34,544 bases of DNA from JAUNBG01 sp964442735 (GCA_964442735.1 CAYUAP010000048.1:1-34544), one strand, 5' to 3'. Positions 23,982-32,750 are shown, counted from the first letter of the stretch. Notes: a model not told the origin generated them from the sequence alone. A program made the numbers and translations.

Positions 23982-24266
23982 GTAACCATTCATGAACGAT
24001 TTTGGAACCATGGATATCACGGATAAACGGAGATAGTCTGCCGTAAAATACAATATTTTATAATAACAAACTAAACATTTTTATCTATACTCAAGATCGT
24101 TATAAAAGTCGATTTTTCAAAACAGGCGAGACGCCTGTTTTGGAGGAGGTGGACGAGACGTCCGCGCTCCCAGGAAATGCCGAATTATAACGTCGTACTG
24201 TATATTATAATAAACAATTTTATCATAAAAAAGTTTGTTTGCCAAAAACTATTCGTGAACGGTTAC
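23982..24266 (+). repeat. Family B repeat (B3) interrupted by element A3
   Basis: Left end GTAACCATTCATGAACG begins four bases after the sulfatase stop; right end CGTGAACGGTTAC. The body matches B2, apart from an internal deletion near the right end (actat joined to tcgtgaac) and the insertion of element A3 at 24086-24204. It separates converging genes. Confidence 0.8.
24086..24204 (+). mobile_element. Family A MITE-like element (A3) nested in a B repeat
   Basis: Element 24088-24202 (115 bases) between TA at 24086-24087 and TA at 24203-24204. It carries left end TACTCAAGATCGTTATAA, central hairpin AAAACAGGCG / CGCCTGTTTT, a GGACGAGACGTCC palindromic block and right end TTATAACGTCGTACTGTA. 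The uninterrupted host sequence, with one TA, is present at 5233-5251. Confidence 0.88.
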
Positions 24267-24281
24267 ATAGTATAGAATAAA

Positions 24282-26168
24282 TTATTCTTCTTCCGTACAA
24301 TAGTTAAAATCGAGGACCAATGTTGTAATATCATCAGATTGGGGAGCTTTACCGCGCCAGTTTTTTAACGCTTGATAAACGTTGTCTACCAAAACACTCT
24401 GAATCATTTTTTTCTCCGCATTGATATTGAGTGTATCTTCCAACTGTTTTTCACCAAATTGATTACCATCCTCGTTCATGGCTTCGGTCACACCATCCGT
24501 ATAGAAGAAGAGACGTTCCCCAGGTTCTAATTGAATCTCCGATTGTTCATAACTTGCTTCTTCGAAACTAGCGAGCATGAACCCCCCTTCTGACTGAAGC
24601 CATTCGTATTTTTTATTTTTCTTCCGGAAAAGAGGGGGATTATGGCCGGCACTAACACAGGTAAAGATACCGGTTTTTGTATCCAAAATACCGATAAACG
24701 CAGTGACAAACATTCCTTCCTTGTTGTTTTCACAGAGATGGGCATTGACCTGTGTAATAGCGGTTTTTAACACGATTCCGGGCTTGACCTGATTATTTAT
24801 TAATGTTTTGGCAGTCATCATGAACAGAGCAGCCGGAATTCCTTTTCCAGAAACATCGGCGATAACGACAACCAAGTGGGTGGAATCCATCAGGAAGAAA
24901 TCATAAAAATCGCCGCCAACCTCCTTCGCAGTCTCCATACGCGCATAGATATTGAATTCTTTACGCCAGGGAAATGGAGGAAAAACGTTGGGGAGTGCGG
25001 AGATCTGAATCGATCGTGCCGCCTCCAATTCCTTGTCGATTCGAGCGGCCGTTGCCGCAATGGAGACCTTTAAAGCCATTACCGTTTTATTGATACCTTC
25101 CGATAACTGTTTGAACTCCTGACTCGTTGTTACTTGAACCTTTTCCTCCAGATCCCCTTCCGTTATCTTTTTGAGCGAACGATTGACCTGGTGAATTCCA
25201 ACAATAACAATTTTCTGAACCAATAACGAAACCAACGCAAATACTATACAAAATAGAATTATATACAGTAAAGACAGTTCCAATAACATTTCATTACGGT
25301 CAAAATACAATTCATGATTGGGGAGTAGTCCCAAAATAAAATAGGGGCCATATTTTTCATAACAACAGAGGTACTTTATTCCTTCCATTTTCGTAAAGAA
25401 TTGTCCCTGGTTGCCCTTAATATCCAATAGAGAAATTCCATACGTCTCAATGGGGTTGTTAATTCGACCTGTATCAATCGAACTGAGAATCTTCCCTTTA
25501 AGATCACAAATTACAATTTTACCATCGTGACCGATACGCAGTCCGGCCGCTATATTATTGATGCCTGTGATCTGTTTGGTTTCCTCCAAACGACTCGGTT
25601 GATATCCGATTTGAAGGATTCCCGGCTTGTCCAAACGACCCATTCCTGTATATTGGAATAATTTCCTTTTCGAACCGTTATATTGGACCGGCTGAACCAG
25701 GACGAATAAAGGATCGTTTATCGCCTGCATAAAAGCTGCCGATTGCGGACTCGATTTCATATTGTAGCCGGTATAACTTGCCGGATATGTTGCAATTAAT
25801 ATACCTTTTTCGTCCGAAACGTGCAGTTCATCCACACCCAGTTTTTTGGCAATCTCCTCCATTTGTGATGCCGATTCCAAAAGTTCCGGACTATATTTAA
25901 TCATTAAAGCAAATGAACGCAACTTCGCGATTGCGTCATCCGCAACCATTTGCTCGACCAAACGATAGTTTTTATCATTGACCTGTAATTGCTTTTTGGC
26001 ATCCTGTATTTTTGTGACTATCATTCGTTCCGCATTTTTATTCGCCTGCCGGGTCTGCATATTAAAAGAAACGAAAAACTTTATGATAAAAGTAAAAACA
26101 ACACAGATGGTTAACCAGGTAAAAAATAATTTTCGGATGGTAAACGTTTTTTCTTTTTGATCAGGCAT
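24282..26168 (-). CDS. Sensor PP2C-type serine phosphatase (RsbU/SpoIIE family)
   Basis: Membrane-bound protein-serine/threonine phosphatase with its own sensor; such enzymes usually act on anti-sigma-factor antagonists. Layout in 628 residues: membrane helix (about 14-34), extracytoplasmic Cache-like sensor (about 36-295), second helix (about 300-322), HAMP (about 322-372), short coiled linker starting AATAARIDKELEAARSIQ, and the SpoIIE domain with GGDFYDFF (D420), ADVSGKGIPAALFM (D438), VSAGHNPP and FYTDGVTEA. All metal-binding Asp positions look intact. No anti-sigma kinase or STAS antagonist gene occurs in the window, so the target is unknown. It is separated from the WD40 gene by element A4 and a terminator-like inverted repeat. 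Confidence 0.93.
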   Translation of the reverse strand: MPDQKEKTFTIRKLFFTWLTICVVFTFIIKFFVSFNMQTRQANKNAERMIVTKIQDAKKQLQVNDKNYRLVEQMVADDAIAKLRSFALMIKYSPELLESASQMEEIAKKLGVDELHVSDEKGILIATYPASYTGYNMKSSPQSAAFMQAINDPLFVLVQPVQYNGSKRKLFQYTGMGRLDKPGILQIGYQPSRLEETKQITGINNIAAGLRIGHDGKIVICDLKGKILSSIDTGRINNPIETYGISLLDIKGNQGQFFTKMEGIKYLCCYEKYGPYFILGLLPNHELYFDRNEMLLELSLLYIILFCIVFALVSLLVQKIVIVGIHQVNRSLKKITEGDLEEKVQVTTSQEFKQLSEGINKTVMALKVSIAATAARIDKELEAARSIQISALPNVFPPFPWRKEFNIYARMETAKEVGGDFYDFFLMDSTHLVVVIADVSGKGIPAALFMMTAKTLINNQVKPGIVLKTAITQVNAHLCENNKEGMFVTAFIGILDTKTGIFTCVSAGHNPPLFRKKNKKYEWLQSEGGFMLASFEEASYEQSEIQLEPGERLFFYTDGVTEAMNEDGNQFGEKQLEDTLNINAEKKMIQSVLVDNVYQALKNWRGKAPQSDDITTLVLDFNYCTEEE

Positions 26169-26243
26169 AATGTAAATCCAATTGGGATCGTTTTATCAGA
26201 AATTAAAAGGTTAGCCTTAAAATATGCTACGCAATAAATATGT

Positions 26244-26360
26244 TATACTCAAGGTCGTTATAAAAGTCAAATTTTCAAAACAGGCGAGACGCCTTGGGAG
26301 TATGCGGACGAGACGGCCGCGCTCCCGGGAAATGCCGAATTTATAACGTCGTACAGTATA
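26244..26360 (+). mobile_element. Family A MITE-like element (A4)
   Basis: Element 26246-26358 (113 bases) with flanking TA on both sides. Its terminal inverted repeats agree at 17 of 21 positions including the TA (TATACT...CGTTATAAA). The central hairpin has lost its last four bases (ACGCCTT then GGGAG), and the second palindromic block is GGACGAGACGGCCGCG. It lies between two genes pointing the same way, upstream of the phosphatase start. Confidence 0.85.
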
Positions 26361-26426
26361 CACACTGTATACAAGATTCGTTTTTGAAACTGCAAATAAA
26401 TTCAGAAGTCTATCGTTTAAAAACAT

Positions 26427-26467
26427 GTAACTACAGATATCATTTTCTAAAAACAATCTGTAGTTAC
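26427..26467 (-). terminator. Inverted repeat downstream of the WD40 gene, likely terminator
   Basis: Perfect 12-base arms GTAACTACAGAT / ATCTGTAGTTAC with a 17-base loop, 27 bases beyond the WD40 stop. On the minus strand the second arm is followed by ATGTTTTTA, as in an intrinsic terminator, although the stem is AT-rich. Confidence 0.5.
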
Positions 26468-26494
26468 GAATCATTCTTTTATTCATTGAACATA

Positions 26495-28381
26495 TTAAAA
26501 GACAGATTTTGGAGCATTAAACATGTTTCGTGGCACAACACTTCCGCCGGGCGACATCCCGGCAGGTCCCATATTTCCCCTGGGCGACATCCCGGCAGGT
26601 CCCATATTTCCCCTGGGTGACATACCGGCAGGTCCCATACCATTATTATTCTGGTTGAAACCACCCATCATGGATTGAAGAGCCGGTATTTTTTCATAGG
26701 GAATATTCCATAGACGGACAATACCATCCGCATAACCGGCAATCAATGTTTTTCCATCGGGAGAAAGGGCAATAGTATTGACACCAACAACAGGATTGGT
26801 AACTTCGAAACGCGCAATTTCAATTCCTTTTGCCTTGCTTTTCGGGCGTTTTAGAGGGACGGATTTTTTCTTCTTTTGATCCATTTGAGCATTTGGTCCC
26901 ATTTGTCCATCACTTCCAGACATTCCCGACATATCTGACATACCAGGGGCGGGTGATCCCATCATAGGTTCCTGCATTCCCATACTGTAATCGGCTTCGG
27001 AACGTGACATACCCATATCGGCTCCCATGCCCATTCCTTTGTTTCCAGCCATACTCCCGGCTCCCATTTGACCCGTTCCGGAGTCCTGTGAAGGCAACCA
27101 GAAACGAATGGTTCCGTCATCGGCACATGTAATGACAATCGATCCCAGGAAAATAGCCTTGCGTACAGAACCTGTATGTCCGATAAACCGACATAGTTCA
27201 AAACCTGCAGTTTCGGCAGCTTTTTTTGCGGCTTCGTCCGCGGGAGAAGCCGCAGGCGTCTTGGCCGTCATGGCAGGGGACGCCATACCAGACATTCCCG
27301 CCATTCCAGACATACCAGACATACCAGAGGAAGACATTTCAGGTCCCATTCCATCGGAAGGCATTCCTGTATTCCTGCCGGAGTTGGCCGCCGCTCCTGA
27401 CAGTGCCCAGAGTCGGGCCGTTTTATCTCGACTAGCGGTCAGTATATATTGACCACTATAGTCAAACGTAGCGGAAAAAATACGATCGGTATGTCCGGAA
27501 CAGGCTAAAACTTCTTCACCAGTTATCATACTCCAAACCCGTGCGACCAGATCACCACCGGCAGAAACCAGATATTGACCATCGGTTGTGAAATTCACAT
27601 CATAAACAGGAGCAGCATGACCGGAAAAAATATTTAACCGCTTTACTGTGGATAAATTCCAGAAATAGATTTTTCCATCGTTACAACCGCCCGCGACATA
27701 GGTTCCAGTGGGATCAACGGCCAAAGACCACATACGATCCTTCGCACCGTGATAGACCTTCGTATTTTTACCGGATTGAATATTCCAGAGGCAGATGACA
27801 CTATCATAACTGGAAGTCATGGCCAATTTATTATCCGGGAAGATAAAGGTATCGGTCACGCCCTGTTTATGCCGTGCATCGTCCTGTAAAATACGAACAG
27901 TCTTTTTATCTGACAGATTCCAGACGTGTGCCGTCTTGTCCATACTTCCGGAAACGACATACTTTCCATCAGGAGATACGGCCAGAGATGTAATGGCATC
28001 GAAATGTTTGTCATATTTTCCGGCCGTTCCCCCCTGATTTTTTTCAATATAGGGAGGAAAGACCATCATTTTTCGAGGATCCGATTGTAAAAAGGGGAGG
28101 ACGCCAAAATACTGGGCAGGCTCTTCTGCTTCTTCTGTACTTGTATTTGTCTCTAATTTAGTTTCTTTTTCCGCCTGTTCGGTCAATGCTTTTTTGAAAA
28201 TATCAAATAAAGCCGGGACCGGTTCCGGTTCCTTCTCTTTGGAATTTGGTTTCTCTGTCTGTGCCCGAGCCGCTTCCGCCGCCAGGAGAATTACGAGAAT
28301 TGCCAGGAACGGCAGAATGCCGTAAAGAAAAGGATGTAAAATCGAAAAAACGTTCTTCAATCTTCCAATTCTGGTTTTCAT
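26495..28381 (-). CDS. Exported WD40 beta-propeller protein with Met/Gly-rich inserts
   Basis: Product of 628 residues: export signal ending AEAARAQ (about 1-41), a Glu/Thr-rich linker, then seven WD40 units recognisable by their SPDGKY/DKTxxxW spacing, enough for one closed propeller. Two long Met/Gly/Ser-rich inserts (SGMSGMAGMSGM type near 27280-27340, and MGMGADMGMSRSE type near 26890-27060) split the fifth and sixth blades, and the C-terminus has three 11-residue repeats of GNMGPAGMSPR. The methionine clusters might bind copper or be simple low-complexity loops. ATG 28381 has GGAG 8 bases before it; a TTG at 28387 is possible. Last gene of the group helicase, TPR, response regulator, WD40 (gaps of 72, 12 and 16 bases). 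Such propellers act as binding platforms; the partner is unknown. Confidence 0.88.
   Translation of the reverse strand: MKTRIGRLKNVFSILHPFLYGILPFLAILVILLAAEAARAQTEKPNSKEKEPEPVPALFDIFKKALTEQAEKETKLETNTSTEEAEEPAQYFGVLPFLQSDPRKMMVFPPYIEKNQGGTAGKYDKHFDAITSLAVSPDGKYVVSGSMDKTAHVWNLSDKKTVRILQDDARHKQGVTDTFIFPDNKLAMTSSYDSVICLWNIQSGKNTKVYHGAKDRMWSLAVDPTGTYVAGGCNDGKIYFWNLSTVKRLNIFSGHAAPVYDVNFTTDGQYLVSAGGDLVARVWSMITGEEVLACSGHTDRIFSATFDYSGQYILTASRDKTARLWALSGAAANSGRNTGMPSDGMGPEMSSSGMSGMSGMAGMSGMASPAMTAKTPAASPADEAAKKAAETAGFELCRFIGHTGSVRKAIFLGSIVITCADDGTIRFWLPSQDSGTGQMGAGSMAGNKGMGMGADMGMSRSEADYSMGMQEPMMGSPAPGMSDMSGMSGSDGQMGPNAQMDQKKKKSVPLKRPKSKAKGIEIARFEVTNPVVGVNTIALSPDGKTLIAGYADGIVRLWNIPYEKIPALQSMMGGFNQNNNGMGPAGMSPRGNMGPAGMSPRGNMGPAGMSPGGSVVPRNMFNAPKSVF
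26544..26642 (-). repeat. 3 x 33-bp coding tandem repeat
   Basis: Three 33-base units, nearly identical, each containing gacatcccggcaggtcccat or a close variant. They encode the MGPAGMSPRGN repeat at the WD40 C-terminus. Confidence 0.93.
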
Positions 28382-28397
28382 TATCAAGTCTCCAATT

Positions 28398-28877
28398 TTA
28401 TTTTACACCAGGACGCATAGCTTCTTCCATGGAATCGATATATTGACGCAGACGTTCATTTTCATCGTCAATATCCTTGTATTTCAACATATTTTCGACC
28501 CGTTTCAGAAGCTCCGTTTTATTGACCGGTTTACTCAAATAATCGTCACAACCCGCCGCTATAGCTCGTTCTATATCACCCAATTCACTCAAAGCCGTAA
28601 CCATTAAGATCATGGTTCTCTGTTTACCGGGTGTTTTCTTTAACATTTCACATACTTCAAAACCACTCAAACGCGGCATCATTACATCCAACAGAATTAA
28701 GTCCGGTTTGAACGACGATACCTTCTCCAGGGTTTCCATGCCATCCCTGGCAAATTCAATTTCATAATCAAGACCGGATAAATACGCATCCAGTAACTCC
28801 TGATTGACATTATTATCATCGGCAATTAATATACGACTTTTTCGGTCTTCACTCTTTTTGCCATTTACCATGACCAT
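28398..28877 (-). CDS. Single-domain response regulator (CheY-like)
   Basis: Receiver-only protein of 159 residues: acidic pair D20-D21, phospho-acceptor D64 in LLDVMMPRLSG, T94 in LMVTAL and K116 in YLSKPV, so all signature residues are intact. A short N-terminal Lys/Arg-rich lead and a C-terminal helix (DDENERLRQYIDSMEEA) flank it. No DNA-binding or enzyme output. ATG 28877 lies 4 bases after GAGGGG; ATG 28871 is an alternative. It sits 12 bases after the TPR gene and 16 before the WD40 gene, which suggests they work in the same process; no cognate kinase is adjacent. Confidence 0.94.
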   Translation of the reverse strand: MVMVNGKKSEDRKSRILIADDNNVNQELLDAYLSGLDYEIEFARDGMETLEKVSSFKPDLILLDVMMPRLSGFEVCEMLKKTPGKQRTMILMVTALSELGDIERAIAAGCDDYLSKPVNKTELLKRVENMLKYKDIDDENERLRQYIDSMEEAMRPGVK

Positions 28878-28889
28878 TTTACCCCTCGA

Positions 28890-29255
28890 TTATTGATCTT
28901 TTTTCTCGTCTTCCGACTGATATTTTTTGATCTCTTCGGCAAAACGTGCCTGTTGCGCCTTCATGAGAGCCTCTTCCGCTTCCTCGCGACGCCCGGTACG
29001 AATGGCCAGGACACTAAAAGCCGTATAATAAAAAGGATCGTTTTCTTCCAATTCACAGGCACGATGCATTTCCGACATGACCTCTTCCGTCATGCCCTGT
29101 CGATCATAAAAGACCGCCAAGGCCAAATGGGCCAAACCATAGTCCGGGAACTGCTCCGTTAAACGTTTGAGTTCCGTAATCGACTTGTCCAAATTACCCG
29201 CACGTTGTATGTCGATACATTCGTCATACCATGCTTCTTTTGTTTTCTCTGCCAT
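28890..29255 (-). CDS. Small tetratricopeptide-repeat protein
   Basis: Product of 121 residues, entirely helical-looking with three TPR-like units: NLDKSITELKRLTEQFPDYG, AHLALAVFYDRQGMTEEVMS plus EMHRACELEENDP, and YTAFSVLAIRTGRREEAEEA. No signal peptide; Lys/Glu-rich end. It is probably a cytosolic protein-binding adaptor. Co-directional with the helicase (72 bases upstream) and the response regulator (12 bases downstream). Confidence 0.85.
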   Translation of the reverse strand: MAEKTKEAWYDECIDIQRAGNLDKSITELKRLTEQFPDYGLAHLALAVFYDRQGMTEEVMSEMHRACELEENDPFYYTAFSVLAIRTGRREEAEEALMKAQQARFAEEIKKYQSEDEKKDQ

Positions 29256-29327
29256 AGTCCTGTTTTCTAATTATCTGTTGATTCCGTTTGTGGTTTTAAA
29301 TTTAACTTCGTTTACACCTTGTAATTA

Positions 29328-31682
29328 TTACAACGCCCGCCGGATAATACGGCGCGATGCCCCATAAACAGGTTTGTGTATTTCCTGCTTCTTGGATTCC
29401 TCGTTATCGTCCGGACGCGTATAGGCTTCAAAATTTTCCAGTTCAATTCGCTTTAACAAACGATTGATCCGCTTCTCTATTCGCGTCAATTCGATCCCTT
29501 CTTCGGAAGAGACCAAGGTAATTGCCACTCCTTCGCGTCCCATACGTCCGGTTCGACCGACCCGATGAACGTAATCGTCACAAAACTGTGGTATATCATA
29601 ATTGATAATATGGGAAATTCCCGAAATATCAATACCACGGCCAATAACATCTGTCGCTACTAAAATACGAACACGACCTTTACGGAATTTCTGCATGATA
29701 TCGTCACGTGCTTCCTGGGTCATATCACCATGAATCATTCCCGTATCCGGCAATAAACGCTTTAAATGACTTCCAATACGATCAACGGCTCTTTTCGTTC
29801 GGCAGAAAACAATGGCCTGACGCGGTTGCTCCTTCTCCAATAAACGAATTAAAGCATCGAATTTACGCTCCTTGTCTACCGAAATATAATACTGTTCTAT
29901 CGTATCCGCCGAAATCTCTTTTTCACTAAAATCGTACTGCTCCGGATTGTGCATATAACGGAACGCCAGATGTACCACCGGTTCCGGTAACGTTGCACTG
30001 AATAATAAAGTCTGCCGCGACTTCGGTGTCTGTTTCAATATTTTTTCGATATCCGGACGGAATCCAATATCCAACATACGATCGGCTTCGTCGAGAACCA
30101 CCCAATGGAGTTCCGAAAAAATCAAAGCGTGTCGATTCACCAAGTCGATAATTCGTCCTGGAGTTCCAATAACAATATCCACACCTTCATGTAATTTTTG
30201 AATCTGACTGGCAATGGGTTTCCCGCCATAGACGGCAACGGAATTATAATCACGTCCATTGAGTAATTTCACAGCTTCGTCACGAACCTGAACCGCTAAT
30301 TCCCGAGTCGGTACAATAATCAAAGCAACAGGATTGTTACCCGGACCACATTTTTCCACTTGCTCGATAATCGGAATCAAAAAAGCGGCAGTTTTTCCGG
30401 TTCCCGTCTTTGCTTGACCTATTAGGTCCACTCCGGCCATAACCCGTGCAATTGTGCCTTTCTGAACCGGCGTCGGCTCTTCATAGCCAGCATCCTCCAG
30501 GGATGCCCGCATGATGGACGATAGGTTGAGTTCGTCAAAGCCCGATTTTTTTGTATTTTTTTCTATCGACTTCGATATCTTCGCTTGACCATTACTCTTG
30601 TATCGCGACGCCCCTGCTACTTCCGAATCGTTATGCTCCGAATCGTTATATTCCGACTTGTAAATGTCAGATTCAGAATCGGATTCCACAACTGTGTTGT
30701 CCCTACGTTCTGGAATCACAGTCTTTTTACGTTGATCATACTCCTCTTTTTTCGAACCAGCCTGTTTTCCGGCCACAATTGGTTTTTCGCCGACCGCCTG
30801 TTCCTTAACAACCGTCTGTTCCCTGTCTACCGCTTGTTCCCCGGAACCCGTTATGGGAGTGTCCAAAACAGCTTCCAAAAATTGCCATAAAATATCTTCC
30901 GTGGACAAGGTTTTCGTTCGAAAAACCAAGTCGATTTTTTTCGGAGAATCACCGCGATGGCGCAAAAACTTCCGCAGTCGCGAACGCAAATATTGCATTT
31001 TAAACGGATCGTTTTTCGACGTCTGCTTCGATATGTCGTGCGTTTGTGTTTTCGACGGAGCCGTATCGGAACCTTCCGAATCCGACTCAATAACGATTTT
31101 TGATGCGGGCGGAATCTTTTTGTGAACGACTTTCTTTCCTTTTGGGACGGAAGTGGTTGTTTTATCTGATTCCTTTTCCGAACTTTTAACATCGGTGGAA
31201 ATTACAGCATTATCGTTGTGACTCTTTTTTTTGTTCTTCTTTTTTGGTTGTGTTTTTGAAGATTTATTTTGATCTTCATAATCCGGTTCATCGGCTTTTG
31301 CCAATAAAGCGCGAATAAAATCATCTTCTTCATTATCTTGTAAAGGCCGTCCATAACTCGGAAGAGTTAAATCGTCCTCCTGAACGCCACTGAACGACGA
31401 ATGGTTGACATTATCCGTTTTTACGTTTCGATGATTAAATCGATCAGCGGCATAATAGTCATTCGAGGAAGTGTCGTTAACGGCAGATAACGTGGAAGGG
31501 AGATGTGGCTCCCTTGTCGTTTTTCCACTTTTTCTTTTTTTATTCCTGGAAGGAATAATAGCTTCCGGTTGTACTTCGTCGTCAACCTCGTCCCAATTAA
31601 ACTTTGGAGCGAAATCACGACCATTTTTTTTCCCGGATTTTCCGCGTCGCGCGGATTTTTTTCCTTTAAAATCGTCTGACAA
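29328..31682 (-). CDS. DEAD-box RNA helicase with long N-terminal extension
   Basis: ATP-dependent RNA unwinding enzyme of 784 residues. The core starts near 380 (FDELNLSSIMRASLEDAGYEEPTPVQ): Walker A AKTGTGKT near 421-428, PTRELAVQ, GTPGR, DEAD near 531, SATLP, ATDVIGRGID and HRVGRTGRMG. A basic/acidic low-complexity extension of nearly 380 residues precedes it, with Lys/Arg/Ser runs, a small possibly folded patch (about 228-275) and short repeats at 30621-30650 and 30793-30846. The start is TTG 31682; the next in-frame Met is near residue 228, so TTG is likely if the extension is real, but this start is not certain. Typical bacterial members (RhlE/CsdA-like) lack this extension. Confidence 0.93.
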   Translation of the reverse strand: MSDDFKGKKSARRGKSGKKNGRDFAPKFNWDEVDDEVQPEAIIPSRNKKRKSGKTTREPHLPSTLSAVNDTSSNDYYAADRFNHRNVKTDNVNHSSFSGVQEDDLTLPSYGRPLQDNEEDDFIRALLAKADEPDYEDQNKSSKTQPKKKNKKKSHNDNAVISTDVKSSEKESDKTTTSVPKGKKVVHKKIPPASKIVIESDSEGSDTAPSKTQTHDISKQTSKNDPFKMQYLRSRLRKFLRHRGDSPKKIDLVFRTKTLSTEDILWQFLEAVLDTPITGSGEQAVDREQTVVKEQAVGEKPIVAGKQAGSKKEEYDQRKKTVIPERRDNTVVESDSESDIYKSEYNDSEHNDSEVAGASRYKSNGQAKISKSIEKNTKKSGFDELNLSSIMRASLEDAGYEEPTPVQKGTIARVMAGVDLIGQAKTGTGKTAAFLIPIIEQVEKCGPGNNPVALIIVPTRELAVQVRDEAVKLLNGRDYNSVAVYGGKPIASQIQKLHEGVDIVIGTPGRIIDLVNRHALIFSELHWVVLDEADRMLDIGFRPDIEKILKQTPKSRQTLLFSATLPEPVVHLAFRYMHNPEQYDFSEKEISADTIEQYYISVDKERKFDALIRLLEKEQPRQAIVFCRTKRAVDRIGSHLKRLLPDTGMIHGDMTQEARDDIMQKFRKGRVRILVATDVIGRGIDISGISHIINYDIPQFCDDYVHRVGRTGRMGREGVAITLVSSEEGIELTRIEKRINRLLKRIELENFEAYTRPDDNEESKKQEIHKPVYGASRRIIRRAL
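30621..30650 (-). repeat. 2 x 15-bp coding repeat in the helicase extension
   Basis: Two copies of TCCGAATCGTTAT-containing 15-base units followed by the start of a third (ttccgac). They encode SEYNDSEHNDSE. Confidence 0.75.
30793..30846 (-). repeat. 3 x 18-bp coding repeat in the helicase extension
   Basis: Three 18-base units beginning ACCGYYTGTTCC, encoding the six-residue pattern EQAVDR / EQTVVK / EQAVGE. Confidence 0.75.
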
Positions 31683-31841
31683 TACTCGTTCTCAATTCTT
31701 TTCTTTTTCGAGGCTCTTGTCTCTATGGAATATTGGTCTGATAACCGATTCCTTAATGTATGGTCGGGAAATATCAGCAGGCGCTATACCTGCATTCCCC
31801 GAATATGGACAGTATGTCCGTATTTTGTCATTAAGACATCA

Positions 31842-32750
31842 TTAGAAGACCGCCATTTTTTGGAGAGCATCGAATCTCTTTTGAATTTGATCAAAAGAGA
31901 TATCGCATAAACGCTCCAAAGAAAACCCTTCGACACAAAACGCGGCCGTAACAGCAGCATTTGCAAGAGCCTTTTTCATATCAATTTTACCTTCAAGGTC
32001 CATACGGGCGAGGCACCCCATTAAGGCACCTGCAAAAGAGTCACCCGCACCTGTCGGATCGGTCAGATGCTCTAGTGGATAGGCTGGTACAATGGCCATA
32101 TCGTTTTCGTTAATATAAAGAGCGCCATGCTCCCCCTTTTTAACAATGACGAATTTTGGTCCCATTTTCAAAACCGCTTTTCCCGCCGTAATACAATTTG
32201 ATTCTCCGGTTAATAGTTTGACTTCTCCGTCATTTAATATCATCCCATCAATCTGTTTCATTAGTTTTAAAAGATCCGGCTTGGTATTATTGATATAAAA
32301 GTCCATGGTATCCGCAATAACCAGTTTAGGCCGTTGATTTAGTTTGGATAGTAAATCCAAATGACTCCATGGTCCACCATTGGCCAAAAACACATATTGC
32401 GCGTCTCTATAGGATTCGGGAACTAAAGGCTCCCAAGCTTCCCCCATGACATTCAACTGAATATCCCGCGTTTCGCGTTCGTTCATATTATCAAAATAAC
32501 GTCCGGACCAATAAAGTGTCTTCGCGCCTTTACGTACTTCCAGACCATTAAGATCGATGTTTTTTTCACGAAGAATGGCACTATCCGAATCGCGCCAGTC
32601 GTCGCCGACAACGCCAAGCAATTTAACTTCCGTAAAGAATGATGCGGCTACGGCAGCATATACCCCAGACCCCCCTAACACTCGTTCCCGTTTGTCAAAT
32701 GGTGTTTCGATTGAATCGTAGGCCGCAGAGCCCAATACTAAAAGTGACAT
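31842..32750 (-). CDS. PfkB-family carbohydrate kinase
   Basis: Ribokinase-fold sugar or nucleoside kinase of 302 residues. N-terminal LVLGSAAYDSIETP and GGSGVYAAVAAS form the substrate-binding region; the C-terminal signature DPTGAGDSFAGAL carries the catalytic base D237 and the anion hole. Between them are NDGEVKLLTGE and VIVKKGEHGAL, as in adenosine/fructose-type kinases. Cytosolic. ATG 32750 follows AGAGAG weakly. It is transcribed away from glgC. The substrate cannot be told from sequence; the planctomycete family members I recall are annotated only as sugar kinases. Confidence 0.92.
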   Translation of the reverse strand: MSLLVLGSAAYDSIETPFDKRERVLGGSGVYAAVAASFFTEVKLLGVVGDDWRDSDSAILREKNIDLNGLEVRKGAKTLYWSGRYFDNMNERETRDIQLNVMGEAWEPLVPESYRDAQYVFLANGGPWSHLDLLSKLNQRPKLVIADTMDFYINNTKPDLLKLMKQIDGMILNDGEVKLLTGESNCITAGKAVLKMGPKFVIVKKGEHGALYINENDMAIVPAYPLEHLTDPTGAGDSFAGALMGCLARMDLEGKIDMKKALANAAVTAAFCVEGFSLERLCDISFDQIQKRFDALQKMAVF

